Source: an uncultured Lachnospiraceae bacterium (GTDB lineage Bacteria; Bacillota; Clostridia; Lachnospirales; Lachnospiraceae). From it: a DNA stretch of 14,595 bases. The position numbers and the translations under genes are program-made. The first letter of the stretch is position 1. Each line of letters starts with the position of its first letter. Under the pieces are notes generated by a model, which had not been told where the DNA came from, did no database searches, and was given only the letters and a program-made list of their open reading frames with translations. Below are positions 6,504 to 13,817 of the stretch, in pieces. Location: the NCBI GenBank assembly GCA_910589265.1, contig CAJUTQ010000061.1:1-14595 (forward strand), written 5' to 3'.

Positions 6504-8313
6504 ATATCTCTCCTATTTCTACTCCTTGATAAAAATGCTGTAAAATCATCATACTGTCCATTCCCCTCTTGGCCATTTCATTAGCCCCATTCTGGGACAT
6601 TCCTACCCCGTGTCCATATCCTCCGCCTAACAAATGATACCCTATCTTTCCCTCTTTGTCAAAGGCTTTCATAGAAAAATAAGCGCTGGGAATAAGGGTG
6701 GGTGTTTCCACCTCTGTATTATCCTGCCTTGTGACAGTACAGCCTGGAAAAGCAAGAACATAACGAATATTATATTCTTTTATTATTTTCACTGTGTTTT
6801 TCTCTCCATGGACAAGCAATTCTTCTACCTCTCCTCCCTTTCCCCTTTTTACAATTTCGATGGATTGGATCTCTCCTAAATCTTTCACTTCTCCCTTCTT
6901 AAATTCCTCCCCTTCTTTTACTAAAATCATTTCCTCTTCTCTGCTTGCTCTTTCCCTTAATCGGCCTTCCACTCCTTCCAAATCCTCAAGATAAATATCT
7001 AGTGTCCACCGAAACCAAGAAATTTCCCTTTCATAGGCCTTTTCATCTGTCTGACTAATATAAGCTTCAAAGGACTCCTCTGTCCATGCATCAGACACAT
7101 ATCCTTCCCCCTCTCCTACATAAACTCCATGAATGTAATCCTCTCCTTCTGTCTTATCATAATCTAAGGCTGCATAATCTGTTGTATGTCCACTGGATGT
7201 GGAAAAATAATAGGTATTCATTATTTTTCCGTTTTTCATGGCTACCTGACCCATTGTCTCCCGAATGGCAGCCGTTGTATTTGGATTCTCCTCAATGTTA
7301 TTGTAAACTTGATAACTAGTGCTGTCATCCACATGAGCCCCGTATTCTGCACAAAGGGAGGATTCCATCTGACGATATGCATAACTTCTTGCACAGACAG
7401 CCTGTGCTTTTAAGGCTTCCTTTTCATAAGAAGGGGGCATTTCGCTGGGAAGGACTGCATAGAGATATTCCTCTACTAAAACATCATTAACAATTAAAAA
7501 TCCTTCTTCTCTTGGAGATATTTCTAACCTTCCCCTGTAAGCAGGTTTTCCCTGGCTTCTTTCCAAAGACAACAAAGACGTCCTTCCTGTCAACGCCTTT
7601 GGAATGACTGAAATTTTGTGATACTTTCCATAATCACTATTTTTCTCTATAGTTACAATGTCTCCTCTCTCATATTCCTCCGTTCTTTCTCCATACTTTA
7701 TTTCATAATCTGTATCGCATGTGACTTGCACATGTTCATGGTAAATGCCCTCATATCCTTTATTTTTTAAGAGAACTCGGATATACTCCATGACCTGGTC
7801 TCTCACAATAAGACATGCCTGTATTTTCCCATCCTCAATGACAAAATCTACATCATTACCGCCAATAGTTAAATCAGACAAGGTACACTGTTTTAATCCT
7901 CCATAAATTTGGTAGACATTCAAATCTTTCCCATAGGAAAAAACTCCTTCTTCCTCTAATTCTAGTTCTTCTTTCCCCACTCGAATGAGCCTACCGTTCA
8001 TAATATTCTTTTTTATCACAATTTCGACCACTTGATCTTTTACAATGTGTATATCCGCAATCTTTTCCATATATTCTGGCAGACCAAGTTCTGTTTTTAA
8101 AAAATGTTCTTTCTCTCCTAGGAAATAGGTAACCCCATCTTCATTAGCGCTAGTAATATATACATTTTTTAACCAGCTGTCCTCTATTTTATATATTTCT
8201 TCTATTGGGCTTTTTTCCCTTTTTCTCCACTCCTTCACTAGTATACCCAAAAGGATGAGGAGTCCGAGAAACAAAAGGATAAGCTTTCCTTGAAATCTCC
8301 ACTGGGCCTTCAT
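6463..8313 (-). CDS. Membrane-anchored SpoIID/LytB-domain protein
   Basis: SpoIID is a lytic transglycosylase that cuts glycan strands from which stem peptides have been removed, acting outside the membrane. Here residues 8-26 form one membrane anchor, followed by about 240 residues I cannot assign and then the SpoIID domain. That has GRLEISPREEGFLIVNDVLVEEYL (261-284), VLPSEMPPSYEKEALKAQAVCARSYA (287-312, with E291 the expected catalytic acid), NTYYFSTSSGHT (366-377) and a C-terminal GGGYGHGVGMSQNGA (563-577). An extra segment (about 385-540) splits the domain. At 616 residues it is much longer than classic SpoIID (about 340), so I would not call it spoIID itself. I chose the ATG at 8313, with AGGGGG six bases upstream, over a TTG at 8349. 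It precedes and overlaps the YihY-type gene. Confidence 0.85.
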   Translation of the reverse strand: MKAQWRFQGKLILLFLGLLILLGILVKEWRKREKSPIEEIYKIEDSWLKNVYITSANEDGVTYFLGEKEHFLKTELGLPEYMEKIADIHIVKDQVVEIVIKKNIMNGRLIRVGKEELELEEEGVFSYGKDLNVYQIYGGLKQCTLSDLTIGGNDVDFVIEDGKIQACLIVRDQVMEYIRVLLKNKGYEGIYHEHVQVTCDTDYEIKYGERTEEYERGDIVTIEKNSDYGKYHKISVIPKALTGRTSLLSLERSQGKPAYRGRLEISPREEGFLIVNDVLVEEYLYAVLPSEMPPSYEKEALKAQAVCARSYAYRQMESSLCAEYGAHVDDSTSYQVYNNIEENPNTTAAIRETMGQVAMKNGKIMNTYYFSTSSGHTTDYAALDYDKTEGEDYIHGVYVGEGEGYVSDAWTEESFEAYISQTDEKAYEREISWFRWTLDIYLEDLEGVEGRLRERASREEEMILVKEGEEFKKGEVKDLGEIQSIEIVKRGKGGEVEELLVHGEKNTVKIIKEYNIRYVLAFPGCTVTRQDNTEVETPTLIPSAYFSMKAFDKEGKIGYHLLGGGYGHGVGMSQNGANEMAKRGMDSMMILQHFYQGVEIGEIYENMDSTNLSLIH

Positions 8314-8422
8314 CTTAATCCCCCTTGTCCATTGATTGGTATTATCCAATATATGTAAGAAGTGCCCTTCCTATTCCTACAAACCTAAGTGGCGGTTGAC
8401 CCCAGCCATTCCATTCAAAAGG

Positions 8423-8482
8423 CGAACTTTTTGTTCCTATAAAAACGAACTTTTAAAGCGTTTTAAAACAAGTCTACGAACT
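8423..8482 (+). promoter_or_regulatory. Three CGAACT repeats before the XRE gene
   Basis: CGAACTTTT occurs at 8423-8431 and again at 8446-8454, with a shorter CGAACT at 8477-8482. They lie between the divergent SpoIID-type gene and the XRE gene, 28-87 bases before the XRE start codon. The third copy overlaps TATAAA (8482-8487), a possible -10 with no good -35. Repeated sites beside a DNA-binding protein gene suggest self-control by that protein, but this is inference from position only. Confidence 0.4.
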
Positions 8483-8509
8483 ATAAACTGGTATTGAGGT
8501 GATATAAAA

Positions 8510-8845
8510 ATGCGCAATTCTGTATCAAAACTTGGATCTGCTGTCAAAGCAGCCCGAAAAAATAGGAATCTTACCCAAATGGAGCTTTCTGAAGAACTAG
8601 GCATTACCCCTCGCTACCTCCAGGCCATTGAAAATGAAAGCAAAACTCCCAGCTATGAGCTTCTTACTCGCATACTCTCTTATCTGAATATTCCAGCAGA
8701 CAATCTATTTACTCCTTATGAAAGCGAAATATCCAAAGAGCAGGAACAGCTTTTATACTTAATTATGCATAAATGCAGTAAGCGAGATGTCTTTGTTCTT
8801 CTTTCCACTGCCAAGGCTCTTGTAGAAGAAGTATCTCCCTATTGA
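8510..8845 (+). CDS. XRE-family transcriptional regulator
   Basis: This 111-residue protein has one N-terminal helix-turn-helix at about residues 7-64: LGSAVKAARKNRNLTQMELSEELGITPRYLQAIENESKTPSYELLTRIL is the canonical five-helix pattern, with LTQMELSEELGIT as helix 2 and the turn and PRYLQAIEN as the recognition helix. Residues 72-111 form a short helical tail, probably for dimerisation. GAGGTG lies about 9 bases before ATG. The gene is divergent from the SpoIID-type gene and runs convergently into the two-gene cassette, ending 13 bases from it with no visible terminator between. Its targets are unknown; the CGAACT repeats upstream are the obvious candidates. It could regulate the divergent envelope genes, itself, or neither. 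Confidence 0.88.
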   Translation: MRNSVSKLGSAVKAARKNRNLTQMELSEELGITPRYLQAIENESKTPSYELLTRILSYLNIPADNLFTPYESEISKEQEQLLYLIMHKCSKRDVFVLLSTAKALVEEVSPY

Positions 8846-8858
8846 ATCTTTTCCTTAC

Positions 8859-9962
8859 TTATCCATTTATGCCTACCATCTTTTGTAATTCCTTTTTTCT
8901 TTTCATGTCTTCCGCCCCCATGCCCCAGAGGTTAGAATACTTTTTCATCGTTGTTTTTAACAACTCCATGCATGCTGTTACTTCTGGGGCTGACTTCTCC
9001 CTTCGTCCATTCTTTCTTAAAAACAGCAGCAAGTAAATATAGGATAGATCTGAAAAGTAATAGGAAGACATTTGTTTTTTTGAGGTAAACCACCTCTCCA
9101 TATCTTTATTCAATATCTTTGTCCATTTTTCCAAATTTTGTATCCAAAGTTTTTCTTCCTTTACTATACGGCTCAAGGCATATAACACAATATTGATATA
9201 GGCCGATACAAGAATTCCTTCCATCTTCCATCCTTTTTCTTTTCTTTCACCAAGAATCTCTTCCCATCGGGCGCAAATAATCTTTGCCGTTCTATTCCAT
9301 ATATACTCCATGCGCTTTTGAGAAATCTGATGAAAGGACGCTGTAATAACCGTTAGTTCCCCATTGTGGGAAGGCATATCTAAGGAAATCGTCTGGGCAT
9401 AGGTAATGAGCGCTTCATCTTCTGCCTTTTCCAGTATTTTACCCATGAGGCCTTCCCATTTTTTATCATATTCGTATGTCTGAATCCATTTACTCCATAA
9501 ATACTGATCCTTTTTTGCCACTTGTAAAATAGCTGTTATTAATGTCTCTTCCCAGCTCTCATCAATACAATATTGATGAAAAAGCTGTCTGGCACACTCA
9601 TAATAAAATAAGCTCTTCTCTGTCTCTTGCAAAACGAAAAAACAAAGCATTTTTGTACTGCAAAACATGCGTAAAAAAGCCCAGTATTCCACAAGGTTCT
9701 TTTTATCTGCCAAATAATGAAATAATCGAAGGGGATCTTCTTTATAAGCATCCTGGATTATTTTTTCTACGTTTTCATCTCCTTTTAACTCTTTCCTCTT
9801 CTCAAGGGCATCAATGTATTCATATTGTTTTTCCCACCCATCTTTTTGCTTTTCTTTATGGAGAATACGGCTCCCTTTTTCCTTTTCTTCCTCCAAAAAA
9901 AGTTTTTCTAGTATATTGTAGGACTCCAATGTATTCCATATTTCTTCTTTTCCACCTTCCAT
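8859..9962 (-). CDS. Unrecognised helical protein, partner of the PLD-like protein
   Basis: I do not recognise this 367-residue protein. It has no signal peptide, no convincing membrane segment and no nucleotide-binding motif. It reads as almost wholly alpha-helical and is rich in Lys, Glu, Trp and Tyr, with a charged N-terminus (EEEKEKGSRILHKEKQKDG) and a middle of regularly spaced aromatic and aliphatic positions that could be a helical-repeat scaffold. Its ATG lies two bases after the stop of the PLD-like gene, and its ribosome site (AAAGGTGA) is inside that gene's last codons, so the two are translationally coupled and the products probably act together, perhaps as a complex. A non-enzymatic, sensing or adaptor role would fit, but this is inference. 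Base composition looks like its neighbours. Confidence 0.8.
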   Translation of the reverse strand: MEGGKEEIWNTLESYNILEKLFLEEEKEKGSRILHKEKQKDGWEKQYEYIDALEKRKELKGDENVEKIIQDAYKEDPLRLFHYLADKKNLVEYWAFLRMFCSTKMLCFFVLQETEKSLFYYECARQLFHQYCIDESWEETLITAILQVAKKDQYLWSKWIQTYEYDKKWEGLMGKILEKAEDEALITYAQTISLDMPSHNGELTVITASFHQISQKRMEYIWNRTAKIICARWEEILGERKEKGWKMEGILVSAYINIVLYALSRIVKEEKLWIQNLEKWTKILNKDMERWFTSKKQMSSYYFSDLSYIYLLLFLRKNGRREKSAPEVTACMELLKTTMKKYSNLWGMGAEDMKRKKELQKMVGING

Positions 9963-9964
9963 AT

Positions 9965-11578
9965 TTAATCACCTTTCTTCCACACAAGACAGTTTTGCCC
10001 ACTTAGCCTTTCCCACAGCTCTAAAAAGGCATCTACAACTTCTTTAGGATAATCTACTTCTTGAATCATATGATGTTGTTTTCCTAAATGATAAATGGAT
10101 GTGCCTAGAGACCAAACTCTTGGTTTTTCATTTTCATGGAGAACCATTAAAAAACGATCTTGAAAAGGATATCCGTATCCATTCCACTGGCATCGCAGCT
10201 CTAAGCGAATACCAGCATGATTGCTTCTTTTATCCATTATCTCTCTCTGCCCTTTTATCCATTCTGTTACAGATTGTTTTCTCTTCTCGTTCTTCTCCCT
10301 GGATGTAATTCCATATAAGGGCACATCACAGTATTTCGTATAATACCAAGTTTCTAAAAGATCTTCCACACATAGGCAAGGATCCCATATATACACCTTT
10401 CCCCCTCTTCCAAGCTCCATTAACTCTCGAATCTCCCTTAATGCCTTCTCTCTTTCAGGACGTACTCCATAATGTAAAAGTTTCTTATTATGTACAAGTT
10501 TGTTCACCTGTACTTCCCTTTGACGTCTATAAATAAATTCTTCTCTTTGACCTGTCCATGGATTCTCTTTAACCTGTATTGTTCCTTCCTTCAAAGGAAT
10601 TTTGTCTATAATGCCCCCCTTATTATCATAAATCAGACGTTCCTCCTTACATTCCTCAAATGTTTCTTCTTCCCTACAAACCTTCCTCTTGAAAGAAACT
10701 TCTTGTCTTCCTAAAATCAGCTGCTTTTCAGGTTCAAGGAAGGTCATACGGCAAATATGGGCAGCATCTCCCATTCTTATTGAAACATGGGCTTCTGGAA
10801 AGGTGCAAGGCGATATGCCAAATTCCACAATGCTTTTGTCATAAAGAACCTCCCAAATAAGGTGACAGTCTTTTTTCTCTTTCCATCGTCCATCCATCTG
10901 AATGTGGCAGTTCAATGTAGACTCTTCTTCCTCTCTCTCATGGGAAATCCATGCATTTATAGATGGAAACTGAAAAATAATATTTCCTATCCGATCAGAA
11001 AGATTGGAAAGAGAAATGGGAACTACTGTATCTATTTCAAGAAAGGCTTTCTCTAATTCTTCTTTTTTTAAAAGATTGACCCACTTCTTTTCTACGTCAA
11101 AAAATTCCAAAACATAGCTGCCATTCTGGAAATTGTTTTTTAATACTTTATTTAACGGAATCTCCTCTATCCCATCTGGCTGGACAAAAACCTTTGGAAC
11201 AAAGGCAAAACTTCCTGTTATTAACTTTTTATCTCCCAGCTCCAGGATGCCTTCTTCTCTTCTTTGGCACAATCCATGAAAAATCTTTTCTGTCTCCTCC
11301 ATTGTCTGTACTTTTCTGAAAATGCCCATATCCATTTGCGAAGAAATAGGAATGAATTTATCTGTCAAGTATTCTGCCTTTCTTTCTGGCTTTATCCGAT
11401 CTTCCAATACAAAAACGGAAAAAAAATGATAATATTCCTTTTCCTTTTTGTTAAAGAAAAAAATAGAAATCATTTCACAACAATTATAATATCCCAAGCC
11501 TTTGCACTGAAGTAATTGATTGTATTCCTTTATCATATAGTCTTTGTCTGTCTTTACAGACTTATTTAAATTTTCCAT
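9965..11578 (-). CDS. VPA1262-like protein with C-terminal phospholipase-D-like region
   Basis: This 537-residue soluble protein is the first gene of a two-gene operon. The C-terminal part has the layout of single-HKD phospholipase-D-like proteins: a strand and Asp-Pro in VYIWDPCLCVEDLLETWYY (395-413), an Asp-Arg-Phe-Leu strand GYPFQDRFLMV (469-479), then VWSLGTSIYHLGKQHHMIQ (488-506) and DAFLELWERL (516-525). From memory this pattern, especially the LGTS...LGKQHH segment, is that of the VPA1262 family; I could not verify it. The usual HDRFL His is Gln here (Q473, codon CAA at 10162-10160), so classical phosphodiesterase activity is doubtful. The N-terminal ~380 residues are unassigned mixed alpha/beta with a possible GSYVLEFFD family motif (153-161). 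The start has only a weak AAGAAAG ribosome site. Function is unknown; nuclease-like relatives make defence a reasonable guess. Confidence 0.7.
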   Translation of the reverse strand: MENLNKSVKTDKDYMIKEYNQLLQCKGLGYYNCCEMISIFFFNKKEKEYYHFFSVFVLEDRIKPERKAEYLTDKFIPISSQMDMGIFRKVQTMEETEKIFHGLCQRREEGILELGDKKLITGSFAFVPKVFVQPDGIEEIPLNKVLKNNFQNGSYVLEFFDVEKKWVNLLKKEELEKAFLEIDTVVPISLSNLSDRIGNIIFQFPSINAWISHEREEEESTLNCHIQMDGRWKEKKDCHLIWEVLYDKSIVEFGISPCTFPEAHVSIRMGDAAHICRMTFLEPEKQLILGRQEVSFKRKVCREEETFEECKEERLIYDNKGGIIDKIPLKEGTIQVKENPWTGQREEFIYRRQREVQVNKLVHNKKLLHYGVRPEREKALREIRELMELGRGGKVYIWDPCLCVEDLLETWYYTKYCDVPLYGITSREKNEKRKQSVTEWIKGQREIMDKRSNHAGIRLELRCQWNGYGYPFQDRFLMVLHENEKPRVWSLGTSIYHLGKQHHMIQEVDYPKEVVDAFLELWERLSGQNCLVWKKGD

Positions 11579-11613
11579 AACTTTCTTCCCATGCCTCTCT
11601 TTTTCTTACTTGT

Positions 11614-11642
11614 ATTATATAATTTATTATTGTTATTGTAAA
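11614..11642 (-). promoter_or_regulatory. Promoter of the PLD-like two-gene operon
   Basis: On the minus strand TTTACA (11642-11637) and a perfect TATAAT (11619-11614) are 17 bases apart. The predicted start near 11607 leaves a leader of about 29 bases before the PLD-like gene. It faces away from the GntR promoter 27 bases to the right, so this intergenic region serves both operons. No palindrome overlaps it, suggesting constitutive expression of the cassette. Confidence 0.8.
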
Positions 11643-11668
11643 CAAAGACATCACTTGCATAAGGAATA

Positions 11669-11697
11669 TTGACAATCCTACGTTTTTCCCATAAAAT
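11669..11697 (+). promoter_or_regulatory. Promoter of the gntR-ABC operon
   Basis: TTGACA (11669-11674), the exact -35 consensus, and TAAAAT (11692-11697) are 17 bases apart. The expected start point, about 11703-11705, falls inside the palindromic operator that follows, so this is a strong promoter built to be shut off by a bound repressor. Confidence 0.85.
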
Positions 11698-11700
11698 ACT

Positions 11701-11720
11701 TGTATCATTTTATTGATACA
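11701..11720. promoter_or_regulatory. Palindromic operator, probably for the GntR repressor
   Basis: TGTATCA (11701-11707) and TGATACA (11714-11720) are perfect inverted repeats around a 6-base spacer. The site covers the predicted transcription start and ends just before the AGGAG ribosome site of the repressor gene. A GntR/YtrA dimer bound here would block its own operon; this is the usual arrangement for the subfamily. Confidence 0.75.
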
Positions 11721-11736
11721 AAAAAGGAGAAACTTT

Positions 11737-12108
11737 ATGTCTTGGAATTTAAAAACAGATCGTCCTATTTACCTCCAGCTTTCCAACTATTTAAGATTAA
11801 AAATTGTATCTGGCTGCTATCCTCCTGGCAGCAAGCTGCCTTCTGTACGGGAACTAGCTGCCAAAGCATCTGTCAGCCCCAATACAATGATGAAAGCTTT
11901 GGACGAGTTAGAAGCAGAAGGGCTTATCCATCCTATGAATACAAGAGGCATTTTTATTACTGAGGATATGGAAAAAATAAAAAAAGAAAAAGATACAATT
12001 GTTGTCCATCATATTCAAGAATTTTTTCATACTATGGAAAGCATTGGTCTCTCACAAACAGAAACATTCCATTTCATAGAAAAATTTATAAAAGGAGGTA
12101 ACCTATGA
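11737..12108 (+). CDS. GntR-family (YtrA-type) transcriptional repressor
   Basis: This 123-residue one-domain regulator has a winged helix-turn-helix from about residue 8 to 76. RPIYLQLSNYLRLKIVSGCYPPGSKLPSVRELAAKASVSPNTMMKALDELEAEGLIHPMNTRGIFIT contains the subfamily hallmarks PIYLQL, GxxxPGxKLPSVRELA, VSPNTMMKAL and L..EG. A short helical tail for dimerisation replaces the large effector domain of other GntR proteins. I chose ATG 11737, with AGGAG 7 bases before it, over a TTG at 11713 that lies inside the operator. The stop overlaps the ATG of the ABC ATPase gene, so it is the first gene of the exporter operon and very probably its repressor through the adjoining palindrome. In known relatives the inducer is often a cell-wall-active compound; here it is unknown. 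Confidence 0.93.
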   Translation: MSWNLKTDRPIYLQLSNYLRLKIVSGCYPPGSKLPSVRELAAKASVSPNTMMKALDELEAEGLIHPMNTRGIFITEDMEKIKKEKDTIVVHHIQEFFHTMESIGLSQTETFHFIEKFIKGGNL

Positions 12109-12803
12109 ATCCACTTTTAAATTGTGTCCATGTCACTAAATCCTTTGGTTCCTTTACCGCCTTGTCCGATCTTTCCTTTCAAATATATCCTGGACGAATC
12201 GTCGGCCTTCTTGGACCGAATGGCAGCGGCAAATCCACCTTCATGAAACTAGCCTCTGGTCTTTTAACCTTAGACCAAGGAGAAATTACCATTCATGGGC
12301 ATGCTGTCGGCATAGAGACAAAAAAGATCGTATCTTATCTCCCAGAACGAACCTATCTTGATGAATGGACAAAAGTTTCTGCCCTAATTGATTACTTTGG
12401 TGACTTTTACAAAGATTTTAATAAAAACAAAGCCTATGAAATGCTCCAATGTCTTTGCGTTTCACCTAAGGAATCCTTAAAGACTATGTCTAAGGGCACA
12501 AAGGAAAAAGTACAGCTTATTCTTGTCATGAGCCGGGATGCCATGCTCTATTTACTAGATGAACCTATTGGAGGTGTAGATCCAGCTTCCAGAGATTATA
12601 TTCTCAACAAAATCATTACAAACTATCATGAGCATGGCTCTATTCTTATTACAACCCATCTCATCCAAGATATTGAGCCTATATTGGACGATGTTCTTTT
12701 CATACAAAATGGACAGATCACCTTATCCAAGTCTGTTGATGACATACGCAGCCAAGAGGGCAAATCTATTGATACATTGTTTCGGGAGGTGTTTAAATGC
12801 TGA
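12105..12803 (+). CDS. ABC transporter ATP-binding protein
   Basis: This 232-residue cytoplasmic ATPase powers the membrane protein encoded next. It has Walker A GPNGSGKST (37-45), Walker B MLYLLDEP (147-154), D-loop GVDP (157-160) and switch His 185 in ILITTH. The signature motif is MSKGTKEK (128-135) instead of LSGGQ, and the Q-loop position reads YLPE (78-81). Both departures occur in the YtrB/BcrA-like ATPases that go with small GntR repressors, so I do not regard them as inactivating. GGAGG lies 7 bases before ATG, and the start overlaps the gntR stop by four bases (ATGA). It overlaps the permease start by 7 bases. Likely cargo, judging only by family, is a peptide antibiotic or a membrane-active compound. 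Confidence 0.94.
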   Translation: MNPLLNCVHVTKSFGSFTALSDLSFQIYPGRIVGLLGPNGSGKSTFMKLASGLLTLDQGEITIHGHAVGIETKKIVSYLPERTYLDEWTKVSALIDYFGDFYKDFNKNKAYEMLQCLCVSPKESLKTMSKGTKEKVQLILVMSRDAMLYLLDEPIGGVDPASRDYILNKIITNYHEHGSILITTHLIQDIEPILDDVLFIQNGQITLSKSVDDIRSQEGKSIDTLFREVFKC

Positions 12804-13633
12804 AAAAACTATTAAAATATGAATACTTTATTACAGCCAGGTATTTTATTCCTTTGTACCTTTGCTTTATTACGATCACTCTATTGAATAAACTCTTTAA
12901 AGAACTTGATCTTATGCAGGATAACTTCCAGGTATTTGACTCCCTTGACGGAATTTCCAAAGAGCTCATTACATCTGCCTTTCGCAACCTGACCAATTAC
13001 CTATATGCCCTATTCCTTATTGCCATGTTTCTTCTTACAACGATTTTTCTTATTTATCGTTTTTATAAAAATATGACTTGTGATGAAGCTTATCTTCAGT
13101 TTACACTCCCAGTAAAGCCTGGGACTCACATTGTGAATAAACTCCTTGTCGCCTATACTTGGCAGCTTTTGACTTTTCTCCTAGTCTTTTTCTCCTTTAT
13201 TGTGCTACAGGCTGGCCATGGAGTCCTTCCCTTTTTTCAAAGTCTTCAATCCAATTTTTTTAGGCTCTTTGCAAGACAAGAGGGACAGGCTTTATTATTG
13301 ATTGCTCTTTTATTCCTCATTGCCCTTCTTTCCTTTCTTTCTCTTCCTTTAAAATTTTATATGTGCATGGGCATAGGACAGCTCTTTCATAAACACCGCC
13401 TCTTAGGAGCTATTGGCTGCTATATGGGCCTTTATCTTCTTTTGCGTTTTCTCTCAGTTATTTTTTTTGTTCTGTACACAATGTTCATTTTGCGCACGAA
13501 TCTTACATTTAGAAGCAGCTTCATTTCTCTCAACATTTTTTTAGGTGTCATAGCTTCTTTTATGCTTCTTTTAGTAATCGGTTATTTTTCTATTACTATA
13601 CATCTTTTTAAAAATAAATTAAATTTACAATAA
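12797..13633 (+). CDS. ABC transporter permease, six predicted helices
   Basis: This 278-residue integral membrane protein has about six hydrophobic helices, roughly 16-34, 66-90, 110-135, 156-184, 190-222 and 233-272. It begins with a short basic segment, MLKKLLKYEY, and the motif TCDEAYLQFTLPVKPGTHIVNKLL (about 95-118) sits in the loop after helix 2, a common feature of Firmicutes permeases of the ABC-2/YtrC-like type. GGGAGG lies just before the ATG, which is inside the end of the ATPase gene. With one ATPase and one permease gene the transporter is probably an A2-B2 homodimer. The operon appears to end here; only a weak hairpin follows. Substrate cannot be read from the sequence. Confidence 0.88.
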   Translation: MLKKLLKYEYFITARYFIPLYLCFITITLLNKLFKELDLMQDNFQVFDSLDGISKELITSAFRNLTNYLYALFLIAMFLLTTIFLIYRFYKNMTCDEAYLQFTLPVKPGTHIVNKLLVAYTWQLLTFLLVFFSFIVLQAGHGVLPFFQSLQSNFFRLFARQEGQALLLIALLFLIALLSFLSLPLKFYMCMGIGQLFHKHRLLGAIGCYMGLYLLLRFLSVIFFVLYTMFILRTNLTFRSSFISLNIFLGVIASFMLLLVIGYFSITIHLFKNKLNLQ

Positions 13634-13649
13634 TATGTTTTATAACATA
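13634..13649 (+). terminator. Weak hairpin after the permease gene
   Basis: TATGTT (13634-13639) and AACATA (13644-13649) form a 6-pair AT-rich stem directly overlapping the permease stop. There is no proper T run, so it is a poor terminator at best. The following stretch to 13817 is AT-rich and holds two TTGTTACT copies (about 13686 and 13698) but no gene, promoter pair or structure I can support. Confidence 0.3.
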
Positions 13650-13817
13650 ACACAAATCCTTTATTTTACAGTATTTATTAAATTTATTGTTACTAATTTG
13701 TTACTTATTTAGAGTTTAATTTAGCAACTTTACAAATGGTGGATCATGTAATATAATTTGGCAAAAAATAAATGTTGATACCTATAGTGGTCATAGAATG
13801 TTTGGTACATCTATTTA

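Noticed and set aside
8314..8349. Upstream TTG start for the SpoIID-type gene
   Set aside because: The ATG at 8313 has an excellent AGGGGG site at correct spacing and places a normal membrane anchor near the N-terminus; the TTG has neither.
8423..8437. LexA-like SOS box, CGAAC-N5-GTTCC, upstream of the XRE gene
   Set aside because: The Firmicutes LexA box needs a 4-base spacer between GAAC and GTTC; here it is five Ts, so dimer spacing is wrong.
9542..10006. 154-codon plus-strand ORF opposite the two-gene cassette
   Set aside because: It lies antisense across the junction of two coupled genes and has the aromatic and Ser-rich content of a complementary frame.
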